NCBI GenBank assembly: GCA_004294225.1
Contig: REBA01000010.1
Span: 62,001 to 126,000 of the forward strand
Length of the DNA stretch: 64,000 nt
Direction of reading: 5' to 3'
From: Cytophagales bacterium
GTDB taxonomy: Bacteria > Bacteroidota > Bacteroidia > Cytophagales > Cytophagaceae
Shown: one piece after another, positions 54,002-62,814 of the stretch
Layout of the letters: every line of letters starts with the position of its first letter
How positions within the stretch are numbered: the stretch's first letter is position 1
Program-made: the position numbers and the translations under genes
Notes under the pieces: model-generated
The model's database searches: none
The model's input: only the letters and a program-made list of their open reading frames with translations
What the model was told of the DNA's origin: nothing

Positions 54002-54613
54002 ATGCTCATCGAAACTCAATACCTGCCTTGTATAGATTTCTTTATTGAACTACTTAAATCAAAAGACCTTACACTAGAAACTAGCGAAAACTATCAAAAA
54101 CAAAGCTACAGAAATCGCACAAAAATACTAGGTCCACATAAAATAGAAACACTTACTATACCTGTTCTGCATCAAGAAAATAAATTAATAACCTCAACAA
54201 AAATAGATTATTCCACCCCATGGGTAAATATTCATTTGCTAAGTATAAAAAGTGCTTATGGAAGGTCTCCGTTTTTTGAATATTATTTTCATTTATTAGA
54301 AAAAATATATCTTCAAAAAATTATGCATCTCTTTGAATTCAATCAAAAACTACTGACAGTTTGTCTACAAATTTTAGATATGCAAAAAGAAATCAAAATT
54401 ACAGAAGCATTTTCAAAACAAGCAGTTGAAAATTTCAATGATTGTCGAAATCTTATTCATCCTAAAAAACCAGAACATAACATAGACATAATTTCTAATC
54501 TTTCGTACACACAAACGTTTGGCAAAGTCTTTGTAAAAAATCTTTCTATTATTGATTTAATTTTCAATGAAGGGAAAAATTCAAAACAAATCCTTCAAAA
54601 AAACATTCAATAA
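54002..54613 (+). CDS. WbqC-family protein
   Basis: A 203-residue protein with the family pattern ETQYLPCIDFFIEL, ENYQKQSYRNRTKILGPHKIETLTIPV, WVNIHLLSIKSAYGRSPFFEYYF. WbqC-like proteins occur in glycan and sialic-acid-type biosynthesis loci, but their reaction is unsettled. The start codon follows the eboF stop directly, so it belongs to the same transcript and may be an extra ebo-associated function. The C-terminal part (NLSYTQTFGKVFVKNLSIIDLIFNEG) is the usual ending. Confidence 0.85.
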   Translation: MLIETQYLPCIDFFIELLKSKDLTLETSENYQKQSYRNRTKILGPHKIETLTIPVLHQENKLITSTKIDYSTPWVNIHLLSIKSAYGRSPFFEYYFHLLEKIYLQKIMHLFEFNQKLLTVCLQILDMQKEIKITEAFSKQAVENFNDCRNLIHPKKPEHNIDIISNLSYTQTFGKVFVKNLSIIDLIFNEGKNSKQILQKNIQ

Positions 54614-54716
54614 ATTAAGATTGAAACAAATATTTTCTGATAATAAATCTTTGTTATAAAAATATTTATTTTAAATTTAAAAAGACAATTATTCACTGTA
54701 AGCTCCTTTTCTTATT

Positions 54717-57251
54717 ATGGAAGCAAAATTTTCAAATAGAGTAAAAGAAGTGATTTCTCTTTCAAGAGAAGAAGCACTTCGCCTTGGGCACGACTATATA
54801 GGTGCCGAACATTTATTATTAGGAATCATTAGAGAAGGAGAAGGAGTAGCTGTAAGTCTTCTCAAAAAACTCGGTATTTCTCTTGAAGACCTAAGAGGAA
54901 CTCTTGAAAGTTCCACTAGGGGAACTGTTTCAGGAAATGTAAAAAATTTAGCCAATATACCACTCACTCGTCAGTCTGAAAAGGTGCTAAAGATTACATA
55001 TTTAGAAGCAAAAATATTTAAAAGTGAACTTATAGGAACAGAACACTTGTTACTCTCTATATTAAGAGATGAAGATAATATTGCAACTCAAGTATTAGAA
55101 AAATTTGAAGTAACCTATGATGTGATTAAAGAATTACTAGAATACCACTCCCAAAACCCTAGAGCATCTGGAGATACTGACGATGGAGATGAAGATAGTG
55201 GAAAAATATTTGGCGGTAGTTCTAGTTCTGCTGGGAAAGACACTTCCAAATCTGGGGCTGAAAAATCTAGAACACCAGTTTTAGATAATTTTGGTAGAGA
55301 TCTTACTAAATTAGCTGAAGACAATAAATTAGACCCAATAGTTGGCAGAGAAAAAGAAATCGAAAGGGTAGCTCAGGTGCTTAGTAGAAGAAAGAAAAAC
55401 AACCCTATACTAATTGGTGAACCTGGTGTTGGTAAAACAGCTATTGCCGAAGGACTTGCTTTAAGAATCATACAAAAGAAAGTATCAAGAGTCTTATTTG
55501 GAAAAAGAGTCGTTACTTTAGATTTGGCTTCGCTAGTAGCTGGAACAAAATACAGAGGTCAATTTGAAGAAAGAATGAAAGCTGTAATGACCGAGCTTGA
55601 AAAATCTCCAGAAGTAATCCTATTTATTGATGAGATTCATACTATAGTTGGTGCTGGTGGAGCTTCTGGTTCGCTTGATGCTTCAAATATGTTCAAACCA
55701 GCTCTAGCAAGAGGCGAAATACAATGCATAGGAGCCACAACATTAGATGAGTATAGACAATATATTGAAAAAGATGGGGCACTTGCACGTCGTTTTCAAA
55801 TTGTAATGATTGAAGCTACTTCACCAGAAGAAACCATACAAATCCTTAACAACATCAAAGACAAATATGAAGACCATCATCATGTTAATTTCTCTGATGA
55901 AGCCATTGCTGCTTGCGTAAAGCTCAGCGACAGATATATCAGCGATAGATTCCTTCCTGATAAAGCGATTGATGTAATGGATGAAGCTGGTGCAAGGGTT
56001 CACATCAACAATATTCATGTTCCGGCAGATATCGTCAAACTTGAAGATGCAATTGAAAATATTAAGAAAGAGAAAAACAAAGTGGTGAAAAGCCAAAAAT
56101 ATGAGGAAGCTGCAAAACTAAGGGATGATGAAAAAAAATTAATTGAAAAATTAGATAGTGCTAAACTTCGTTGGGAAGAAGAAACCAAAAAGAAACGTTA
56201 TCAAGTAAAAGAAGAAAATGTTGCCGAAGTTATTGCAATGATGACTGGAATTCCAGTGAACAGAGTTGCTCAAAACGAAGGGCAGAAATTACTTTCTATG
56301 TCATCATCTCTTCAAGGTAAAGTTATTGGTCAAGATGCTGCAATTTCTAAACTTGTAAAAGCAATTCAAAGAACAAGAGTAGGTCTAAAAGATCCTAAAA
56401 AACCAATTGGTTCTTTTATTTTCTTAGGACCTACGGGTGTAGGTAAAACGGAATTAGCAAAAGTATTAGCTACCTACTTATTCGACAAAGATGATGCTCT
56501 GGTAAGGATAGATATGAGTGAATATATGGAAAAATTTTCTGTATCTAGACTAGTTGGTGCACCTCCTGGGTATGTTGGTTATGAAGAAGGTGGACAGCTT
56601 ACTGAAAAAATAAGAAGAAAACCATATAGCGTGATTCTATTAGACGAAATAGAAAAAGCTCACCCTGATGTATTCAATCTACTTCTTCAAGTTCTTGATG
56701 ATGGTATATTAACAGACGGATTAGGAAGAAGAGTTGATTTTAGAAATACAATCATCATCATGACTTCTAACATTGGTGCAAGAGATTTGAAAGACTTTGG
56801 AGCAGGTATAGGTTTTGCTACAAAAGCAAGAGAAGACAAAATGGACGATATCATGAAAGGTACCATCCAAAATGCACTAAAGAAAGCATTCTCTCCTGAG
56901 TTCTTAAATAGACTTGACGATGTAATAGTATTCAATAATCTTGAGCGTACACATATACATCAAATTATTGATATTATTCTTCAAAAAGTATTTGCAAGAA
57001 TACTAACCTTGGGTTACCAAATAGAGCTTTCTGAAAAAGCTAAAGATTTTATTGCCGACAAAGGATATGACCCAAATTATGGTGCAAGACCTCTAAACAG
57101 AGCAATTCAAAAGTATTTGGAAGATCCTGTTGCTGAAGAAATTCTTAAAGGAGAAATTGCCGAAGGAGATACCTTAATGGCTGATCATCTTGAAGGGGAG
57201 CAACAACTAATCCTTACTTTAAAAAAGAAAACAGTAGATAAGGAAGGATAA
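54717..57251 (+). CDS. clpC: ATP-dependent Clp protease ATP-binding subunit ClpC
   Basis: An 844-residue Hsp100 unfoldase. The two-repeat N domain ([21 protein letters not shown]) is followed by AAA-1 with Walker A GEPGVGKT near 236 and a UVR-containing middle segment ([13 protein letters not shown]). AAA-2 has Walker A GPTGVGKT near 571. The C-terminal D2-small domain ends normally. It feeds unfolded substrates to ClpP, encoded at 43.5-44.1 kb. A terminator follows at once. Confidence 0.96.
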   Translation: MEAKFSNRVKEVISLSREEALRLGHDYIGAEHLLLGIIREGEGVAVSLLKKLGISLEDLRGTLESSTRGTVSGNVKNLANIPLTRQSEKVLKITYLEAKIFKSELIGTEHLLLSILRDEDNIATQVLEKFEVTYDVIKELLEYHSQNPRASGDTDDGDEDSGKIFGGSSSSAGKDTSKSGAEKSRTPVLDNFGRDLTKLAEDNKLDPIVGREKEIERVAQVLSRRKKNNPILIGEPGVGKTAIAEGLALRIIQKKVSRVLFGKRVVTLDLASLVAGTKYRGQFEERMKAVMTELEKSPEVILFIDEIHTIVGAGGASGSLDASNMFKPALARGEIQCIGATTLDEYRQYIEKDGALARRFQIVMIEATSPEETIQILNNIKDKYEDHHHVNFSDEAIAACVKLSDRYISDRFLPDKAIDVMDEAGARVHINNIHVPADIVKLEDAIENIKKEKNKVVKSQKYEEAAKLRDDEKKLIEKLDSAKLRWEEETKKKRYQVKEENVAEVIAMMTGIPVNRVAQNEGQKLLSMSSSLQGKVIGQDAAISKLVKAIQRTRVGLKDPKKPIGSFIFLGPTGVGKTELAKVLATYLFDKDDALVRIDMSEYMEKFSVSRLVGAPPGYVGYEEGGQLTEKIRRKPYSVILLDEIEKAHPDVFNLLLQVLDDGILTDGLGRRVDFRNTIIIMTSNIGARDLKDFGAGIGFATKAREDKMDDIMKGTIQNALKKAFSPEFLNRLDDVIVFNNLERTHIHQIIDIILQKVFARILTLGYQIELSEKAKDFIADKGYDPNYGARPLNRAIQKYLEDPVAEEILKGEIAEGDTLMADHLEGEQQLILTLKKKTVDKEG

Positions 57252-57264
57252 ACATCTTTTAGTA

Positions 57265-57313
57265 TTTCAATAAAAAACCTAAGAGTTATACCTTAGGTTT
57301 TTTTATTGAAATA
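57265..57313. terminator. Terminator between clpC and porT
   Basis: A stem of about 19 bases (ATTTCAATAAAAAACCTAA at 57265-57283, its near-complement at 57294-57313) with a short loop and a T run on both strands. It serves the convergent clpC and porT genes. Confidence 0.8.
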
Positions 57314-57332
57314 AATGAAATCACATCAAAGC

Positions 57333-58091
57333 TTATTCAAAATGCAAAAACAAAGAAATTGTATGTGTACTAATTCTTTGGATACTTCTACTATATATAT
57401 TATCATCTTTGTTAAGCATATTCAACAAACCATGACTAAATCTTATTTCAGGAGAAAACTTAAACAATGGGTAATAGATATCTAATCCAAAACCATAATC
57501 AATACACAAATCAAAATTACTAGAACGAAGCTCGGTATCTTTTTTCTCTTTTTTCTTAGCTCCTGCCTCAATTGCTGCCTTTAATCCACCTACCATATAC
57601 ATTCTAAAATTCCCTCTTCTTTGAGACTTATATTTACACATTAATGGAATCTCAATAAAAGTTGATTCTGTAGTTTGAGTTGTAGTGAAACTATTCTTGA
57701 AAACAAAGTTCATATCCCTTTGATAAAAAGCAACTGTTGGCAATAATCTTAGGTCTAAAAAATCAGTAAGTTTTAAGTTTAGAATAAAACCCAAAGTAAA
57801 TCCTGTAGTACGAGTTCCTGTAACAGAGACAACCGAATCTTCTTCATTAGAAAAATAGTTTTTTGAAAAAGTAGGCTTAAAACGAGTACTATTTAAACCC
57901 AAAGTAAATCCATAGTGCAACCTCCTATCATCATAATAGGGCAAGTTATTACTTGACCATTTACTGGTTCTTTCCTTAAATGAAGCATCCTGCCCATTAA
58001 TTTGATGAATCAGAATTAATAGGAAACCAATTATATATATTACTTTTTGCAAATGTAGAGGGCACTTATGCCCATAGTTAGATTTAAACAT
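57333..58091 (-). CDS. porT: PorT-family outer-membrane protein (type IX secretion / gliding)
   Basis: A 252-residue barrel protein. A hydrophobic export signal is at about 17-33 (VIYIIGFLLILIHQINGQ). The mature part has the PorT pattern YYDDRRLHYGFTLGLNSTRFK, DLRLLPTVAFYQRDMNF, TFIEIPLMCKYKSQRRGNFRMYMVGGLK, ISLFLHF. The first ATG overlaps ubiE by 52 bases; a TTG just downstream of the signal's start is an alternative. The ubiE-porT pair is a conserved Bacteroidota arrangement, which supports the assignment. Confidence 0.87.
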   Translation of the reverse strand: MFKSNYGHKCPLHLQKVIYIIGFLLILIHQINGQDASFKERTSKWSSNNLPYYDDRRLHYGFTLGLNSTRFKPTFSKNYFSNEEDSVVSVTGTRTTGFTLGFILNLKLTDFLDLRLLPTVAFYQRDMNFVFKNSFTTTQTTESTFIEIPLMCKYKSQRRGNFRMYMVGGLKAAIEAGAKKKEKKDTELRSSNFDLCIDYGFGLDIYYPLFKFSPEIRFSHGLLNMLNKDDNIYSRSIQRISTHTISLFLHFE

Positions 58092-58768
58092 TCTACCGAT
58101 TTAAAACCTAGAGACTTTAAAATTACAACAAAAGCTTTACCATAGGGAAAGGCTTGAACAGATTCTGGAAGATAGGAATAAGCCCTGTGGTCTTTAGAAA
58201 CCAATCTTCCAAATAGAGGTAATATTTTTTTAAAATAAAAGTTATATAAAACATTAAAAGGAAAAGACTCTGGTTTTGAAAACTCTAAAATCATCAAAGT
58301 ACCTCCAGGCTTTAATACTCTTTTCATGTTTTCAATGCCTTTATTTAGATTTTCAAAATTTCTTACACCAAATGCAACGATGACCGCATCAAAATAATTA
58401 TCAGGAAACAGAATATTTTCAGAATCCCCAGTTTGTAGCTCTATTTTATGAATCAAACTAGCTTTGCTTATTTTCTTTCTTCCTTGAGCTAGCATCCCCT
58501 CAGAAATATCTATTCCTATTACTTTTTCAGGATTTGCACGAAGTGCTTCAAAAGCAAAATCTGCAGTACCAGTAGCAACATCTAGAATAAGTTTTGGGTT
58601 TTCTTTTTTTAATATAGAGATCGCTTTTTTTCTCCATAATTTATCAATTCCTAAACTTAAAAAATGATTAAGAAAATCATACCTTCCAGATATATTATCA
58701 AACATTTCTGCAACTTGTTCCTTCTTATTAGTTGCATTCTGATGGTATGGCAGTACAGACTTTGTCAA
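58040..58768 (-). CDS. ubiE: Demethylmenaquinone methyltransferase (UbiE/MenG)
   Basis: A 242-residue class I methyltransferase. AdoMet motif I is LILDVATGTADFAFEAL, followed by VIGIDISEGMLAQGRKK, DAVIVAFGVRNFENLNKGIENMKRVLKPGGTLMILEFSKP, and the terminal GISALYICKK. It makes menaquinone from demethylmenaquinone, the respiratory quinone expected of this phylum. It overlaps the downstream porT gene by 52 bases, so the two are co-transcribed. Confidence 0.96.
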   Translation of the reverse strand: MTKSVLPYHQNATNKKEQVAEMFDNISGRYDFLNHFLSLGIDKLWRKKAISILKKENPKLILDVATGTADFAFEALRANPEKVIGIDISEGMLAQGRKKISKASLIHKIELQTGDSENILFPDNYFDAVIVAFGVRNFENLNKGIENMKRVLKPGGTLMILEFSKPESFPFNVLYNFYFKKILPLFGRLVSKDHRAYSYLPESVQAFPYGKAFVVILKSLGFKSVECLNLTMGISALYICKK

Positions 58769-58815
58769 TTGTTCAATTGTTTTAATTTACTAAGGTAATA
58801 AATAATTAAATGATA

Positions 58816-60762
58816 TTACTGTATAACCTCAATTTCTATTCTTCTGTTGAATTGTCTTCCCAGTTCATTTTCATTAGACTCTACGGGAGACGAATCCCCT
58901 AATCCCTCTATTTGCAATCGTTGTGAAGCTATACCATTTTTTGTAAAAAAATTAGCTACTGATGCTGCTCGGTCTTTGGATAGGCTTAAGTTATATGCTT
59001 TATCACCAACATTATCAGTATGACCAATAATCTTTATTTTCAGCTTACTAGCATTTAAAAAAACAACCCAAGACTGAAGTTCAATCAATGATTCTGGCTT
59101 AAGAATAGCCTTTCCTGAGTCAAAATAAATATTTCTTAATATAGATTTTTCCCCTAATTCTAGAGGTTGAAGCATGAATTGAATAGTTTTTTTCAAAAAA
59201 GCAGAATCATCTTCGACATAAATCTGTTCTGAATAGGGCAAATGTTTTTCTGACAATACTTCTACCACATACCGTTTCCCTGGATTAAGAGCTACCTTGT
59301 AAGCACCGTCTTCTTGTGCGGAAACGGTATTTATAACTTTTTCTTTATCATATAATTCAGTGAATTTTAAAATTGCTTTTATGGGTTTATTACTTTTATC
59401 AATGGTATTTCCAGAAATTATCAGCAATGGTTTTTCTTTCACGTTCCATTCCAACATATAAATATCTTCTGCTCCAAATCCTTCGGGGCGAATTGAGGAA
59501 AAATATGCCCTTCTTCCATCTGCAGACCAAACAAAATCAATATCGTCTTCTGGCGAATTAATAGGCACACCAATATTTATTGCTGAAGTCCATTTATTAT
59601 TGGTATCGAGACTACTAAAAAATATATCATATCCACCAATACTCTCTGGTCTGTCAGAGCTAAAATATAAAGTTCTTCTATTGGGATGGATAAAAGGGGC
59701 TTCCTCATCAAAAGTAGAATTAATTTCTTTTCCAAGGTTGAATGGTTTTCCCCAAGTTCCATCTTTTTGCTTATTACATACATAGATATCTTTCCCTCCA
59801 AAACCACCTTTTTTGTTGCTTGAAAAATAGATCTGCTGTCCATCAGAACTGATACTTGCACAACTTTCCCATGCTTCAGAATTGATTGTTTTTGGAAGTA
59901 AGGCAGGTAAAGCCCATAATTTATTGGTATATTCCGAGAAATAAAGGTTTTCATTTCTATAAACCAATAAAGTTCGCCCGTCAAAGGATACAGCAGCTGA
60001 AGCATCATGACCTTCTGTATTAATGGGAAAACCCATATTCGTAGCTATCTGCCATTGACTAGAGTCGTTTTTTACTGATTGCCATAAATCTTCATAATAT
60101 CTATTTGTTCTAATATCTATAGTTTTCCCTATGTTATTTGGCCTACATGAAGTGAAAATAAGCTTGTTCTCATCGGTAAATAGAACTGGAGAATATTCTG
60201 GATATTTAGAATTTATTGTAGAACCTAAATTTGTTATCTTAACATTATTTTTAAATTTAGATAATCTCAAAGCATTAAAGCAATGGCGTTCTAATTGATC
60301 AATCTGGATTTTTCTAAACTTACCAGTAGTCATAGAATCTTGATTTTTAATCTTTGCTAATTGTAAAAATTCTAACGCTTTTTGAAATTGACTATTCACG
60401 TGGTATGCTTTTGCCAAATTAAAACTAAAACCATCGGTAGTAAAATTTAAATTTTGGGCTTTTAGAAACCAATCCAGAGCCTTTGTTTTTTCTACTGAGT
60501 TCAGTAAGCATATACCTATTTTGTATTTTATTTCTGCATTTTCTGGGACTAAGCTATCTAATTTCTTGTAATCTCTTAATGCCAAATCAAAGAGCGAAGC
60601 ACGGAAATAATCATCTGCCCTGTACTGAATATTTTTTATTTGAAAATTTTGCGAATAGGTTTTATGAGAGTTCAGTAAAAAAAAAGATATAGCAATTATA
60701 AACACATATTGCCTGACCAAAACTAATTGAAATAAATTCATATAGAAATTTTTAAAAAGCAT
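58816..60762 (-). CDS. PorE-like OmpA-family protein (TPR, beta-propeller, CRD, OmpA)
   Basis: A 648-residue exported protein with a signal peptide to about residue 38. In order: TPR-like helices (about 40-135), a PD40-type beta-propeller (about 190-440; repeats such as YFSSNKKGGFGGKDIYVCNK, LYFSSDRPESIGGYDIFFSS, AYFSSIRPEGFGAEDIYM), a carboxypeptidase-regulatory-like domain (about 450-520), and a peptidoglycan-binding OmpA domain (IYFDSGKAILKPESL, GHTDNVGDKAYNLSLSKDRA). This is the domain order of PorE, the T9SS subunit that anchors the machine to the cell wall. Similar proteins outside T9SS exist, so the role is probable only. Confidence 0.8.
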   Translation of the reverse strand: MLFKNFYMNLFQLVLVRQYVFIIAISFFLLNSHKTYSQNFQIKNIQYRADDYFRASLFDLALRDYKKLDSLVPENAEIKYKIGICLLNSVEKTKALDWFLKAQNLNFTTDGFSFNLAKAYHVNSQFQKALEFLQLAKIKNQDSMTTGKFRKIQIDQLERHCFNALRLSKFKNNVKITNLGSTINSKYPEYSPVLFTDENKLIFTSCRPNNIGKTIDIRTNRYYEDLWQSVKNDSSQWQIATNMGFPINTEGHDASAAVSFDGRTLLVYRNENLYFSEYTNKLWALPALLPKTINSEAWESCASISSDGQQIYFSSNKKGGFGGKDIYVCNKQKDGTWGKPFNLGKEINSTFDEEAPFIHPNRRTLYFSSDRPESIGGYDIFFSSLDTNNKWTSAINIGVPINSPEDDIDFVWSADGRRAYFSSIRPEGFGAEDIYMLEWNVKEKPLLIISGNTIDKSNKPIKAILKFTELYDKEKVINTVSAQEDGAYKVALNPGKRYVVEVLSEKHLPYSEQIYVEDDSAFLKKTIQFMLQPLELGEKSILRNIYFDSGKAILKPESLIELQSWVVFLNASKLKIKIIGHTDNVGDKAYNLSLSKDRAASVANFFTKNGIASQRLQIEGLGDSSPVESNENELGRQFNRRIEIEVIQ

Positions 60763-60870
60763 TCTTGATGATTTTCACCGAATACTTTATTAAATCTAAA
60801 ACAAAGCTCATTATTTTTCAATAATTTTAGAAAACTTAATCTTTCCGCCCACCATAAATCTTAATCAAGA

Positions 60871-61476
60871 ATGAAAATTACTAAAGCGATATACCTTCAA
60901 GGAAATGTTGATTATAAAAAATGCCCACCTACCAACAAACCAGAATTTGCATTTATTGGAAGATCAAATGTAGGGAAATCTTCGATTATCAACATGCTTA
61001 CCGACAACAGGAAGTTGGCTCAAGTATCTGCCAGCCCAGGTAAAACCAAACTAATTAATCATTTTCTTATCAACGACAATTGGTATTTGGTAGATTTACC
61101 CGGATATGGTTGGGCTAGAACAAGTAAAAGTTCAAAACAAGAATGGGACTTAATGACAAAAGATTATCTTACAAAGAGAGAAAACATGATATGTGCTTTT
61201 GTGCTTATAGATAGTTGCATAGAAGCTCAACAAATTGATTTAGATTATATGGAAGGTCTCGCAACACATGGTATTCCTTTTGTAATTTTATTTACTAAAG
61301 CCGATAGAACTAACAAAACTAAAATCAACGGTGTGATTGAACAATACAAAAACAAAATGAAAGAAACCTGGGAAGAGCTTCCTCAAATGTTTATAACCTC
61401 ATCAAAAAACAAATTAGGCAAAGAAGAAATCTTAGAATTTATAGATGACTTGGTTAAAGATTTTTTTTCTAAATAA
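60871..61476 (+). CDS. engB: Ribosome biogenesis GTPase YihA/YsxC (EngB)
   Basis: A 201-residue GTPase. G1 is GRSNVGKSS, G3 is LVDLPGYGWART and G4 is LFTKADR, with ITSSKNKLGKEEI as G5. It assists large-subunit assembly. The gene is the first of a short rightward pair with lpxB (35 bases apart). Confidence 0.96.
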   Translation: MKITKAIYLQGNVDYKKCPPTNKPEFAFIGRSNVGKSSIINMLTDNRKLAQVSASPGKTKLINHFLINDNWYLVDLPGYGWARTSKSSKQEWDLMTKDYLTKRENMICAFVLIDSCIEAQQIDLDYMEGLATHGIPFVILFTKADRTNKTKINGVIEQYKNKMKETWEELPQMFITSSKNKLGKEEILEFIDDLVKDFFSK

Positions 61477-61511
61477 AAAAATAATCTGCTTGATAGTAAA
61501 ATTATTAAAAA

Positions 61512-62633
61512 ATGAAATATTATATAATTGCTGGTGAACGTTCTGGGGATTTGCATGCTTCTAATCTTATAAAAAGTTTAAAAACAGAAGATGCTAGTGC
61601 CAATTTTAGGGCTTTAGGTGGTGATCTTATGAAAGCAGAAGGTGCTGACCTTTACAGATACTACCATGAAATCAATTATATGGGAGTATGGGAAGTGGCT
61701 AAGAACATTAGAATTATATTAAAGAATCTCAAAGAATGCCAAAAAGATATACTTAGCTACCAACCAGATGTATTGATTCTAGTAGACTTTGGTGGTTTCA
61801 ATATGAAAATGGCAAAATTTGCTAAACAACATAATATCAAAACCTTTTATTATATATCTCCAAAAGTATGGGCTTGGAATACAAAAAGGGCTTATAAAAT
61901 AAAAAAAGATGTAGATAGAATGTTTGTAATACTACCTTTTGAAAAAGAATTTTTCAAGCAATTTAATTATGAGGTAGACTATGTTGGAAACCCAGTCTTG
62001 GATAGTATTTCAGAATTTATACCAGACAATTCCCTCAACGATTATTTTAACCAATTCAAGCAACCCAAAATTGCTATTTTGCCTGGAAGCAGAAAATATG
62101 AAGTTGAAAATATGTTTTCAGTGATAGGTGATGTTGTTAAAAAATTCCCCAACTATAAATTCTTCATAGCAGCAGTCAATAGCTTGCCCACTGAATATTA
62201 TGAAAACTTTCAAAAAAAGTACCCACAAGTAGAAATTTTATATGAAAAAACATACGACCTACTTCATCGATCACAAGCTGCTATTGTTACATCAGGTACC
62301 GCAAGTTTAGAAACTGCATTACTTCAAATACCTCACATGGTAGTTTTTAAAGCAAACCCAGTTTCCTATTTCATTGCTATGTTGGTATTAAAAATACAAT
62401 TTGTATCCTTACCTAACCTCATTGCAGGAAAGGAAGTAGTAAAAGAATTTTTACAAAAAAAATTCTCTCCAGATAACGTGTCAAACCATTTAGAAGAATT
62501 ATTAAATGATAATAAAATAATTAATACACAACTTAATGGTTATAAGGAAATAAGAAAAATCTTAGGAACACCAGGAACTGCAAATCTTACCGCAAAAAAA
62601 ATGTATCAATATTTAACCAACGATATAGCATAA
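61512..62633 (+). CDS. lpxB: Lipid-A-disaccharide synthase
   Basis: A 373-residue GT19 enzyme: start MKYYIIAGERSGDLHASNLI, GGDLMKAEGADLYRYYHEINYMGVWEV, VLILVDFGGFNMKMAKFAK, YYISPKVWAW, LPGSRKYEV, and SGTASLETALLQIPHMVVFKANPVSYFIA. It condenses UDP-2,3-diacylglucosamine with lipid X to make the lipid A disaccharide at the inner membrane. It confirms an LPS-bearing outer membrane. Confidence 0.96.
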   Translation: MKYYIIAGERSGDLHASNLIKSLKTEDASANFRALGGDLMKAEGADLYRYYHEINYMGVWEVAKNIRIILKNLKECQKDILSYQPDVLILVDFGGFNMKMAKFAKQHNIKTFYYISPKVWAWNTKRAYKIKKDVDRMFVILPFEKEFFKQFNYEVDYVGNPVLDSISEFIPDNSLNDYFNQFKQPKIAILPGSRKYEVENMFSVIGDVVKKFPNYKFFIAAVNSLPTEYYENFQKKYPQVEILYEKTYDLLHRSQAAIVTSGTASLETALLQIPHMVVFKANPVSYFIAMLVLKIQFVSLPNLIAGKEVVKEFLQKKFSPDNVSNHLEELLNDNKIINTQLNGYKEIRKILGTPGTANLTAKKMYQYLTNDIA

Positions 62634-62814
62634 AATAATTAAAAAAAATAATACTGTAACTACTAATATTTTACATCATAAACTGATAATAAATCAATTT
62701 ATTTTATTAAATTTAATTTAATTTCTTATTACCAACACTTTTTTTACAACTATTAAAATTCAGTTATTCTTAATAGTTGTACTTAAAAAACATAAAACAT
62801 TTATAATTATCACT

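Noticed and set aside
59577-60008. A 143-codon frame within the PorE-like gene on the same strand
   Set aside because: An alternative frame across the beta-propeller repeats; it has no start context and the propeller frame is clearly the real one.
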